Positions 1 to 6,740 of a stretch of 7,442 nucleotides of DNA are shown here, piece after piece; positions within the stretch are counted from its first letter, which is position 1; every line of letters starts with the position of its first letter. The notes beneath the pieces are model-generated. The model searched no databases. It had not been told where the DNA came from and saw nothing but the letters and a program-made list of their open reading frames with translations. The position numbers and the translations under genes are program-made. The stretch comes from Thermoplasmata archaeon (GTDB lineage Archaea; Thermoplasmatota; Thermoplasmata; Thermoplasmatales; GCA-001856825), in assembly GCA_021831005.1 (NCBI GenBank), contig JAKBNO010000095.1, forward strand, positions 1 to 7,442, written 5' to 3'.

Positions 1-578
1 CCAAGGGGGTTTTTGATAAGAGTCTTCTCCTCGGTTTTAGGAAAATAAGTTCACTGCTCCAGGGGCACGTGGTAAATCACGTTCCGGGCGTAGACATAAC
101 CGCCGGATCACTCGGACAGGGTCTAAGCAATGCAGTGGGGCTTGCTTTAGCCGCAAGGATAGATAAGAAGAACTACAGGGTTTACGCCGTCATAGGGGAC
201 GGTGAGGCCGATGAAGGAAGCATATGGGAGGCAGCACTGTCTGCTGCTCACCTAAAGTTATCAAATCTCATCGTTTTCCTCGATAGGAATATGATACAGC
301 TGGATGGGTTCACCGAGGAAATATTGACACTCGGTGACCTGGAGGCTAAGTTCACTTCATTCGGTTGGGCTTCCACTACCATAAATGGTCACTCGTTCGA
401 TGAAATAGCCAGGGCAGTCGAATGGGCGAAGAAGGCAGAGGGCCCGAAGATGATAATCGCAAAGACGGTCAAGGGAAAAGGTGTAAAGTTCATGGAAAAC
501 AACCCAGAATATCATGGAAAGCCTGTGCCCAATGAAGAGAAACTGAACGAGGCCCTCAGGGACATAGAGGCGATGTAA
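1..578 (+). CDS. tkt: Transketolase, N-terminal (thiamine-diphosphate binding) subunit; 5' end cut by window
   Basis: This is the pyrophosphate-binding half of a two-subunit transketolase, which moves two-carbon ketol units between sugar phosphates in the non-oxidative pentose phosphate pathway (cytosolic). The frame is open from position 3 to the TAA at 576-578, about 191 codons. Such subunits are usually near 270 residues, so roughly 75-80 N-terminal residues lie outside the window. Visible signatures are LLQGH (54-68), the PGVDITAGSLGQGLS stretch (about 84-128), the thiamine-diphosphate/metal motif GDGEADEG (195-218) closed by the Asn of FLDRN (288-290), and the C-terminal TVKGKGVKFMENNPEYHG region. 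The GTG at 69 is not a real start, because conserved transketolase sequence (GFRKISSLLQGH) continues upstream of it. The C-terminal subunit gene starts two bases after the stop. Family assignment is very secure; the gene start is not visible. Confidence 0.96.
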   Translation, partial: KGVFDKSLLLGFRKISSLLQGHVVNHVPGVDITAGSLGQGLSNAVGLALAARIDKKNYRVYAVIGDGEADEGSIWEAALSAAHLKLSNLIVFLDRNMIQLDGFTEEILTLGDLEAKFTSFGWASTTINGHSFDEIARAVEWAKKAEGPKMIIAKTVKGKGVKFMENNPEYHGKPVPNEEKLNEALRDIEAM

Positions 579-580
579 CC

Positions 581-1561
581 ATGATGACGTCCAATGAGCT
601 TTCCTGGCTCCCGGATCTAATCAATAAGCTGGATAAGAAGAGCGTCAGAGAGGTGTATGGGAGCACGCTCGTCTCGATTGGCATGGACAAGAATGTGGTC
701 GTTCTAGACGCAGATCTTTCCACTTCAACTCACACATCAATGTTCCAGAAAAAATATCCAGACAGATTTTTCAATGTCGGAATTTCCGAAAACAACATGA
801 TGGGCGTTGCATCGGGTCTCTCCTGGACGGGTAAAAAAGTATTCGTTTCTTCCTTCGCGATATTTGCGACAGGGAGAGCGTATGATTTCGTGCGGCAGAG
901 TGTATGCTACGCAGATAGCGACGTCAGGATAGTGGCAACTCACGCTGGACTGACAGTAGGAGAGGATGGAGCTACACACCAGATGCTTGAGGACATCGGG
1001 TTGATGTCAGGCCTACCGAGGATGAGGGTGCTTGTGCCAGCAGACGCGAGAGAAACAGAACAGATAATCAGATACGTGTATGAGAACAGGGGACCCTTTT
1101 ACGTACGGCTATCCAGAGAGAAGGTCCCGGTTGTACACGACTCAGATACTTTCAGGTATGGCAAGGCAGAAACTATTACTGATGGAGATGACGTTACGAT
1201 AATGGCAACGGGAATTCTTGTCGCAGCTGCAAAGGTCGCCTCAAACCACCTGAAACAAGGAGGGATATCAGCAAGAGTACTGAACATGGCGACGATAAAA
1301 CCCATTGACAGGGACTCAGTAGTGAAGGCCGCAAGGGAAACCGGAAGAATAGTCACTGCAGAAGAGCACAGCATCTACAACGGCCTCGGCAGCAGGGTCA
1401 GCGAAGTTGTAACCGAAAGTTATCCAGTACAAGTCAAGAGGCTGGGAGTCAACGACACATTTGGAGAATCTGGAAAGTCGTGGGAATTGATGGATAAGTA
1501 TAGTCTGAACCCGATGGGAATCGTAAATAGTGTGGAAGAAATAATGAAGGTGAATAAATGA
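581..1561 (+). CDS. tkt: Transketolase, C-terminal subunit (pyrimidine-binding and C-terminal domains)
   Basis: The product is a 326-residue partner of the upstream N-terminal subunit; together they should form the active transketolase, with the cofactor bound at the subunit interface. The pyrimidine-binding domain is shown by DADLSTSTHTS (43-53) and FNVGISENNMMG (64-75). In the latter, Glu70 sits where the family's catalytic glutamate activates the thiamine ring. HAGLTVGEDGATHQ (121-134) is a substrate-side signature. PADARETEQ and GPFYVRLSREKVP follow, then the C-terminal domain with IKPID and TAEEHSIYNGLGS. The length is normal for archaeal split subunits (about 310-330). The start may be the ATG at 581 or at 584; a GAGG at 567-570 is a possible ribosome site and fits 581 slightly better. 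It overlaps the transaldolase start by four bases (ATGA). The two subunits are in different reading frames, but both ends are clean, so this is a natural split gene and not a frameshift. Confidence 0.96.
   Translation: MMTSNELSWLPDLINKLDKKSVREVYGSTLVSIGMDKNVVVLDADLSTSTHTSMFQKKYPDRFFNVGISENNMMGVASGLSWTGKKVFVSSFAIFATGRAYDFVRQSVCYADSDVRIVATHAGLTVGEDGATHQMLEDIGLMSGLPRMRVLVPADARETEQIIRYVYENRGPFYVRLSREKVPVVHDSDTFRYGKAETITDGDDVTIMATGILVAAAKVASNHLKQGGISARVLNMATIKPIDRDSVVKAARETGRIVTAEEHSIYNGLGSRVSEVVTESYPVQVKRLGVNDTFGESGKSWELMDKYSLNPMGIVNSVEEIMKVNK
1547..1553 (+). promoter_or_regulatory. Strong ribosome binding site for transaldolase
   Basis: The sequence AAGGTGA ends four bases before the ATG at 1558. 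It matches the archaeal anti-Shine-Dalgarno complement (GGAGGTGA) over GGTGA. It lies inside the last codons of the transketolase C-subunit gene and supports both the chosen transaldolase start and independent ribosome loading at this overlap. It is the clearest such site in the window. Confidence 0.7.
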
Positions 1562-2226
1562 AGTTCTTTCTGGACACCGCAAACATAGCTGAGATTGAGG
1601 AAGGGGTATCCTGGGGTTGCGTTGACGGCATCACCACTAATCCTACTCTAATTTCAAAGGAACTTGCAGGCAATACAAATTTCAAGACACTCGTGAAGAA
1701 GATACTCGATATCGTGGACGGACCGGTATCTCTCGAAGTGACATCCCTCAGGGCCGACGGTATGATAGAGGAGGCGAAGAGACTGAAGAAATTGGGTAAC
1801 AATGTGGTAGTCAAGATACCGACTACTATAGAAGGTCTCAAAGCACTAAAGGTTTTGAAGGAACAGAAGATCGAGACGAACGCAACATTGGTATTTTCTC
1901 TAAATCAGGCCCTGATGGTTGCAAAGGCCGGAGCCACTTATGCTTCTCCATTCATAGGGAGATTGGACGATATAAGCGAAGATGGTATGAACCTCATCGA
2001 AGACATCAGGGAAGTTTACGACAATTACGGTATCGAAACAAAGATCCTGGCTGCTTCAATAAGACACCCGGTTCATGTCAGAGACGCTGCCTTGATAGGT
2101 GCGGATGTTGCAACTATGCCATTCGACGTTTTCAAGAAATTGATGAACCACCCAAAAACTGACGAAGGTCTCAAGAGATTCCTGGACGACTGGCAGAAAA
2201 TAGACAAGAAGAAACTGATGTTCTGA
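1558..2226 (+). CDS. tal: Transaldolase (small, FSA/TalC-like subfamily)
   Basis: Transaldolase transfers a dihydroxyacetone unit between sugar phosphates (sedoheptulose-7-phosphate + glyceraldehyde-3-phosphate to erythrose-4-phosphate + fructose-6-phosphate) through a lysine Schiff base. The 222-residue protein is a single (beta/alpha)8 barrel of normal subfamily length. Visible signatures are FLDTAN (Asp6), GITTNPTLI (24-32), SLEV with Glu60, VVVKIPTT with the Schiff-base Lys86, TNATLVFS (107-114), ASPFIGRLDD (129-138) and ILAASIRHPVHV. From family knowledge, true transaldolases of this group carry Glu and Phe where fructose-6-phosphate aldolases carry Gln and Tyr. Here Glu60 and Phe132 are present, so transaldolase is favoured over aldolase. 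The ATG overlaps the transketolase C-subunit stop as ATGA, which implies translational coupling, and a good GGTGA site precedes it. With the two transketolase subunits it forms a pentose phosphate operon. Confidence 0.95.
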   Translation: MKFFLDTANIAEIEEGVSWGCVDGITTNPTLISKELAGNTNFKTLVKKILDIVDGPVSLEVTSLRADGMIEEAKRLKKLGNNVVVKIPTTIEGLKALKVLKEQKIETNATLVFSLNQALMVAKAGATYASPFIGRLDDISEDGMNLIEDIREVYDNYGIETKILAASIRHPVHVRDAALIGADVATMPFDVFKKLMNHPKTDEGLKRFLDDWQKIDKKKLMF

Positions 2227-3029
2227 TGGGAAGAGTTCTTGCTGTAGCTAGTCCAGCAGATTTAGACGCAGTTGCATCCATCTACCTGCTGAAGAGAGCC
2301 CTGAAGAAGGAGGTTGAAGTCAAGTATCTGGATCACGGCGTTATAGGTACAATGGAGGCCGATTACATTCTCGACTCGCCTCACGGTATAGCGAAAGTAC
2401 AGAGGTTTGACCATCACGACACGAAAGCTTGGACGTGTTCTGCGATGAAGGTCGTGGAATACTTTCAGATGGGAAATGCAGAGAGGAGACTAGCAGAGGC
2501 AATCTGCTGGCAGGATAATGCAGGTTGGCGTGTTCTCGGCAAGGACGGGATGGACAATCTTCTGGATACCGCACTCAAGGGGCTGATGGTAGCGGGATAC
2601 AAACCGGAAGAATTTGACAGGATTTTCAAAACGATATTCGATTCTCTTATAACAAAATTCGAGGAAGACGAGAAGGTAGTTTCTCAGATAGAAAAAAAGA
2701 TACTGTTTAGGGGTGATAACAACGAAGTCCTTACTGTAGATGGAGATTTTCCAAAGGATGTTTTGTTCCAGTTGTATTCACCACAGTTCCTCGTTAAGAT
2801 TTCGAAACGGGGCCTATCGGTCACGAGAACTGCTAAATTGCAATCACCGGATCTTAACGATTTTAAGGAACGAGTGAAGAGCATGGACGGTGCTCACATT
2901 AGTAAGTGGTTCTTTCATCCACAGGGCTTCTATATGGGTTATTCTACGGACCCAGACAAGAGTGAGAAGATTCCGGTTGACCCCGTCTCATTCTCAAAGG
3001 AACTGCTTTCATTTGTGACAAAGAAATAA
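2226..3029 (+). CDS. DHH/MYG1-like putative metal-dependent phosphoesterase
   Basis: The gene is not recognised with certainty. The 267-residue soluble protein shows a DHH-type metal-site layout: ASPADLDAVAS (8-18, Asp12 and Asp14), RFDHHD (60-65, the DHH core), and WQDNAGW (95-101, Asp97 as a likely third-motif ligand). Near the C-terminus, WFFHPQGFYMGYST (228-241) resembles the FVHxxGFIGG segment of MYG1/UPF0160 proteins, and SAMKVVEYF after the DHH core matches where those have SSAGLVY. MYG1 proteins are DHH-related phosphoesterases; human MYG1 is reported as an RNA exonuclease. The first-motif histidine typical of MYG1 and DHH proteins is absent, with Ala/Asp in that region, so the metal site may differ. 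No signal peptide or membrane segment is seen. The ATG shares one base with the transaldolase stop (TGATG) and no good ribosome site is present, so translation probably depends on reinitiation. Substrate unknown. Confidence 0.72.
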   Translation: MGRVLAVASPADLDAVASIYLLKRALKKEVEVKYLDHGVIGTMEADYILDSPHGIAKVQRFDHHDTKAWTCSAMKVVEYFQMGNAERRLAEAICWQDNAGWRVLGKDGMDNLLDTALKGLMVAGYKPEEFDRIFKTIFDSLITKFEEDEKVVSQIEKKILFRGDNNEVLTVDGDFPKDVLFQLYSPQFLVKISKRGLSVTRTAKLQSPDLNDFKERVKSMDGAHISKWFFHPQGFYMGYSTDPDKSEKIPVDPVSFSKELLSFVTKK

Positions 3030-3041
3030 AGCACCAATTAG

Positions 3042-3055
3042 TTTTGCTAGCAAAA
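3042..3055 (+). promoter_or_regulatory. Perfect 14-base palindrome in the mptA upstream gap (possible operator)
   Basis: TTTTGCTAGCAAAA is a perfect inverted repeat with no spacer, in the 47-base gap between the DHH-like gene and mptA. It is centred about 28 bases before the mptA ATG, where a TATA box would lie if that transcript were leaderless, yet no good TATA box is visible. A regulator dimer could bind here. Its short half-sites make it a poor terminator hairpin, although the adjoining T-run could contribute to ending the upstream transcript. The palindrome is seen directly; its role is inference. Confidence 0.4.
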
Positions 3056-3076
3056 TCAAGAAAAGTTTGATAAGAA

Positions 3077-3970
3077 ATGAGCACTACCCGTTACATGCAA
3101 AAATTCAAGGATGTGCAGTCTGAGGCTCCAGAGAGCAACTACAGACTGGACCGGGTAGGGCTCACCAACGTGATGAGACCGATCACAGTGGAACGAAAGG
3201 GGAAGAACATAACCCTGATACCCTCATTCAAGGTATTTGTGGATTTGCCGCCATCAAGAAAGGGAAGCGATCTATCGAGAGATATTGAGGCAGTTGAAGA
3301 TGTGGTGGAAGGAGAGGTGGAAGGCAGAGCTAAGGGAATTGAATACGTTGCTGAACTGATAGTGAACAAACTTCTGACCAGGCACCCATATGCTACCTCT
3401 GCTGAAGCAGAGCTGACGGCTGATTACTTTTTGGAAAGGTCTAACCCGAAGGGGAGGAAGACTGTCGAAAGGTATGTGATTATAGGGAGGGCCACCAAGA
3501 AAGACGGCGACAAGTCCAAGAGATACATAGGAGCCACGGCCACAGGAATCACGGTTTGTCCATCCGCGATGAAGACGGTTTCTGCTCTAATGAACAGAGG
3601 AGACGATTCTCCGCCATACATTTCGCACAATCAGAGAAATGACGTCTCCATTCTTATGGAAATCCCAGACGGATGGGACATTGAGGTAAACGAAATAATC
3701 GACATAGCAGAAAAATCCATGAGTGCACCGACCTACGAACTTCTAAAGAGGGAAGAAGAAGGCATGCTTGTACTCCAGGCACATAAAAACCCGAAGTTTG
3801 TGGAGGATGTAGTAAGGGATGCAATGAAGCTCATAGTGAAGCAGTTTGCGAAGATGCCCGACGATGTTTCCGTAAAGGTCACGAGCGAAAGTTTTGAAAC
3901 CATACACAAGCACAATGCGTTTGCGGAAAAATCTGGCACCCTTGGTGCTCTGAGGAAAGAGTTGAGTTAA
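3077..3970 (+). CDS. mptA: GTP cyclohydrolase MptA (FolE2/COG1469 family)
   Basis: MptA is an Fe(II)-dependent GTP cyclohydrolase that converts GTP to 7,8-dihydroneopterin 2',3'-cyclic phosphate, the first step toward tetrahydromethanopterin-type or folate-type pterins. Members of this family also supply archaeosine synthesis in some archaea. The 297-residue length is typical. Visible signatures are the LPPSRKGSDLSRDIE region (57-71, matching the family's RKGxxMSR), GATATGITVCPSAMK with Cys161, HNQR (184-187), PTYELLKREEE (218-228) and SFETIHKHNAFAE (272-284). The Cys, the two His positions and a Glu in KREEE correspond to the metal and catalytic residues of the family. The residue two after Cys161 is Ser where CPC is common. 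No ribosome site precedes the ATG, so the mRNA may be leaderless. The gene sits 47 bases after the DHH-like gene, and its TAA interleaves with the stop of the convergent helicase gene. Confidence 0.93.
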   Translation: MSTTRYMQKFKDVQSEAPESNYRLDRVGLTNVMRPITVERKGKNITLIPSFKVFVDLPPSRKGSDLSRDIEAVEDVVEGEVEGRAKGIEYVAELIVNKLLTRHPYATSAEAELTADYFLERSNPKGRKTVERYVIIGRATKKDGDKSKRYIGATATGITVCPSAMKTVSALMNRGDDSPPYISHNQRNDVSILMEIPDGWDIEVNEIIDIAEKSMSAPTYELLKREEEGMLVLQAHKNPKFVEDVVRDAMKLIVKQFAKMPDDVSVKVTSESFETIHKHNAFAEKSGTLGALRKELS

Positions 3971-6672
3971 GACCAGAACCTTTTGTTCTTGGCAAACTGA
4001 ACTTCGTTGATCAGTATCTTCTCCAACAGTTCATTCTCTGATTTGGTCGGGACCTCGAGTATCCTTGATGCGCTCTCAGGTCCTATCCCGTGAGCTGCAA
4101 GCACAAGTAGTGCTCTGTCTTCGTACATCCTCAGGAGATGGTAAGATGTCCTCACCTTCCTCATCGTTTCTGCACTCATCTTGTGAACATTTTCTATCTC
4201 GTAGGGTTTGATTGGCGCAATTCTAGGACTGCTGCAGAATATGCATCTCCTTTCCTTCAATTCCTGAATTCTGCTCTTGAATACCCTGTGGCAACTGAGG
4301 CAGTAGAACCCCATCTCTTCAGAGAGCAGTCTTCTTCTCACAGCCGTTAGGATGGGAGCAGTGGGCCTGATGGGCATCATCTTTTCCTTGAGGCTGCTCA
4401 TGTACAGTTTCGACGAACCCGAGAAAGCTCCCTTAAAGTCTATGACAATTTTACCGGACTTGATCTGTCTGCTGATCTCTGCGAGATTCTCAAGGTCAAG
4501 GTAGTCCCATTTGAACTTGTTGAGTGCTTCCTGGAAGAACGGAGTTTCCCTGTGGGCTGCGAAAATCCTGTCCGTCCTGATTCTAGTGAAATCGCTCTCC
4601 TTCGAGATCACTCCAAATTTTTTTGCCACGTTTATTGTGCTGTACTGGAAAGTCTTGGACTTTTCCACATACCTATCCAGATTCTGGAATTCATCTTCCA
4701 AGTGCTCTAGGATATCTATTATCTCATCAGCCCTATACCTCGTGTTGCCTTGGATAACGATGTGATAGGGTGAATTGTCAAAGAGGAAAGATTCACCGTA
4801 CTTTTCAGAGAGCCTGAAAGTGAGGATCAGCGCAAGCGTATAGTTCACCTTGGTCCCAGCCGTGATCTGAATGACAGTTGTGACGCTCTCTTTCTCGACC
4901 CTGATACTCTGGTCTGTCGCAACGCTTTTCCTGAAGGCTCTCAACTTCTCCTTCGTAAAATCATCAAGGTTGTCATCCAAAATTCCCTCCCTTCTTTCCC
5001 TCCCCACTTCCATTGCTATTTCGTAAGGGACGGGTATCTCTTCACCAGACCAGCTGGGGGGAACGGATATGCCTTGGATGAAGTCTACATAGATGTATCG
5101 ATCCTTGATACTGAGTACCCGCCAAGTACTCCCTTTCAGGGTGAAGGTGGAACCAACGTCGATCTCCGTGGCGACATAACCTTCATCGAGGAAGCCGATT
5201 ATCTTTGCTGTGCTTGATTCCTTCACCACGTATCGCTTCTCGTCAGGAATCATTGAAATGTTTTCGATGAAATATTTGAGTGTCCTCCCGCTCTTCCTGA
5301 TCGTCTTTGTTTCCGGATCGTATCTTATTACGTAGATGGAAGACAAGAAGACGAGAAGAGATTCAAACTCCTCTTTGGACAACGAACTGAAATTTTGGAC
5401 TCTGTTCAGAATGGCCAGAGCTTTTTCAAAACCGATCTGTCTTTCAGAGTGGACGATTGCCATGACCTGGTTTGCCGCCACTATCAGAGGTTTGTCTCTG
5501 ATCTTGACATTTTCGATGGAATTTCCTTCAGCAAATTTCGAGATCACTGCTCCCTCCTCTGACTCGATCTCGTTCATTGCAACTATCTGGCCCTCAGATG
5601 TCTCTGCGAGTCTGTGCTTCCCCCTTCCGACTCTCTGAACTAATCTTATTACCTGCCTTGGAGAATTGACCTGAGCAACGAAATCGACGCTACCAACATC
5701 AATGCCCAGTTCCATGCTTGAAGTGCAGATGATTCCCCTCAATTTTCCCTTCTTGAAGTCCTCCTCTATCTTCGTCCTAATGTCCTTCCCGAGAGACCCG
5801 TGGTGGACTTCTACCAAAATTTTTTCATCAACGAGTCTGAGTCTCATGACTATGTCTTCAGCAGTGGCTCGCGTATTTGAGAAAACTATGAATTGCTTGC
5901 CGGAGTTGTAGAGTTTGAATATGTAATCCACAATTTGTGCATAGTCTTCATCCGAGCCAATTATGTCCTTGAAGGCGGGAGCAGCTCCGCTCGGCATTGC
6001 GACCCTTATATCATATCGTTTTGAAATGCCCGCCCTCAAGACCCTGTAATCTTTGTCAAAGAACAGGTTTCTTGACACTTCTTCGGGATTTCCAATGGTT
6101 GCTGAGATTGCAATGATCTTAAAATCAGGAGCAATCTCTTTCATCCTGGAGAGTCCTATCATCAACTGCCAGCCTCTCTCATCGTTCAGGAGTTCGTGGA
6201 CTTCGTCTATTATCACATACTTTACAGTGCTCAAGTGGTTCCTGATCTTCTTGCCACTGACTATCAACTGGAGGGTCTCGGGAGTCGTTATGAGAACCTG
6301 TGGCGGATGGAGCAGTTGATATCTTCTCTCACTCTCGCTGCTGTCTCCGTGTCGTACCCCAACTTCCAGTTTGAATGCATTACCGTAGAACTCTATCCTT
6401 GAGAGTACATCCCTGTTTAGTGCTCTGAGGGGAGTAATATAGATCGCACCGAAGCCTCTTATCTCTTCTTTCATCTCGCTGAGTCTATAGAAAACGGGTA
6501 GCACTGCCGCCTCAGTCTTACCGCTTCCAGTGGGAGAGGTCAGAAGAACGTTCTGGTTCTTCAGAATTTCAGGTATCCCAATCCTTTGAGGATCCGTGAA
6601 ATCACTAAATCCCCTCTCTCTGAGGACCTCTAGAATCCTTTCTTCGATCCTTGCTTCAGTCTGATCACCCAT
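3967..6672 (-). CDS. lhr: Lhr-family DEAD/DEAH-box superfamily 2 helicase with C-terminal zinc-finger-like motif
   Basis: This is an ATP-dependent 3'-5' type helicase of the archaeal Lhr group, expected to act on DNA or RNA-DNA hybrids in repair or RNA metabolism. From the ATG at 6672 it has 901 residues: a Q-like motif near residue 29, Walker A SPTGSGKT (46-53), YITPLRALNRD (motif Ia), TTPETL, DEVH (156-159), SATIGNP (190-196), SNTRA, the HHGSLGKDIR region, TSSMELGIDVG (317-328) and QRVGRGKHR (346-354). A winged-helix-like region and the Lhr/DEAD-H-associated domain follow to about 780. CLSC and CIFC (Cys791, 794, 810, 813) form a likely zinc site, and AAHGIGPESASRIL near the end looks like a helix-hairpin-helix. 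A TTG at 6690 would add six residues. The ATG is preferred because a TATA-like box lies 28 bases before it. The gene is single, convergent with mptA and divergent from the reductase. Confidence 0.92.
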   Translation of the reverse strand: MGDQTEARIEERILEVLRERGFSDFTDPQRIGIPEILKNQNVLLTSPTGSGKTEAAVLPVFYRLSEMKEEIRGFGAIYITPLRALNRDVLSRIEFYGNAFKLEVGVRHGDSSESERRYQLLHPPQVLITTPETLQLIVSGKKIRNHLSTVKYVIIDEVHELLNDERGWQLMIGLSRMKEIAPDFKIIAISATIGNPEEVSRNLFFDKDYRVLRAGISKRYDIRVAMPSGAAPAFKDIIGSDEDYAQIVDYIFKLYNSGKQFIVFSNTRATAEDIVMRLRLVDEKILVEVHHGSLGKDIRTKIEEDFKKGKLRGIICTSSMELGIDVGSVDFVAQVNSPRQVIRLVQRVGRGKHRLAETSEGQIVAMNEIESEEGAVISKFAEGNSIENVKIRDKPLIVAANQVMAIVHSERQIGFEKALAILNRVQNFSSLSKEEFESLLVFLSSIYVIRYDPETKTIRKSGRTLKYFIENISMIPDEKRYVVKESSTAKIIGFLDEGYVATEIDVGSTFTLKGSTWRVLSIKDRYIYVDFIQGISVPPSWSGEEIPVPYEIAMEVGRERREGILDDNLDDFTKEKLRAFRKSVATDQSIRVEKESVTTVIQITAGTKVNYTLALILTFRLSEKYGESFLFDNSPYHIVIQGNTRYRADEIIDILEHLEDEFQNLDRYVEKSKTFQYSTINVAKKFGVISKESDFTRIRTDRIFAAHRETPFFQEALNKFKWDYLDLENLAEISRQIKSGKIVIDFKGAFSGSSKLYMSSLKEKMMPIRPTAPILTAVRRRLLSEEMGFYCLSCHRVFKSRIQELKERRCIFCSSPRIAPIKPYEIENVHKMSAETMRKVRTSYHLLRMYEDRALLVLAAHGIGPESASRILEVPTKSENELLEKILINEVQFAKNKRFWS
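3973..3992 (+). terminator. Weak hairpin just after the mptA stop
   Basis: AGAAC (3975-3979), a CTTTT loop and GTTCT (3985-3989) make a five-base stem. Two more C-G pairs (3973-3974 with 3991-3992) form if one T is bulged. It begins three bases after the mptA stop and lies inside the last codons of the convergent helicase gene. It could mark the 3' end of the mptA transcript, but the stem is short and archaeal terminators are usually simple T-runs, so this is tentative. Confidence 0.2.
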
Positions 6673-6694
6673 GCTCTTGAGTGAATGCAAGAAA

Positions 6695-6705
6695 CCTTAA
6701 AAAAG
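6695..6705 (-). promoter_or_regulatory. TATA-like box for the helicase gene
   Basis: On the minus strand this reads CTTTTTTAAGG, centred about 28 bases before the ATG at 6672. That is the spacing expected if transcription begins at the start codon (a leaderless mRNA), as is common in archaea. It would place the alternative TTG at 6690 only about ten bases from the box, too close to lie within the transcript, which argues for the ATG. Confidence 0.45.
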
Positions 6706-6724
6706 TGATAGCTTTAGTTCGACC

Positions 6725-6740
6725 AAGAAAATTATTTAAA
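6725..6740 (+). promoter_or_regulatory. BRE/TATA-like promoter for the flavin reductase gene
   Basis: A purine-rich AAGAAAA (6725-6731), resembling a transcription factor B recognition element, is followed directly by TTATTTAAA (6732-6740). The box is centred about 25 bases before the ATG at 6761, which suggests a leaderless transcript starting at or next to that codon. This is the best promoter in the window. The divergent helicase box lies about 36 bases away on the other strand. Confidence 0.6.

Noticed and set aside
69..71. GTG as the start codon of the transketolase N-subunit
   Set aside because: The frame is open to the window edge and the codons before it encode conserved transketolase sequence (LLQGH), so the gene starts outside the window.
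573..583. The transketolase N/C junction as a frameshifted single gene
   Set aside because: The N-subunit has a normal C-terminus and stop, the C-subunit has its own ATG and normal length, and two-subunit transketolases are usual in archaea.
1449..1841. 130-codon minus-strand open frame across the transketolase/transaldolase junction
   Set aside because: It runs antisense to two strongly conserved genes, and its translation shows no recognisable motif.
5336..5638. 100-codon plus-strand open frame inside the helicase gene
   Set aside because: It is a shadow frame opposite the helicase motif IV-VI region, with no ribosome site and no recognisable domain.
6673..6690. TTG at 6690 as the helicase start, adding six residues
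   Set aside because: It lies too close to the TATA-like box at 6695-6705, while the ATG at 6672 has the right spacing. The extra residues show no conserved feature.
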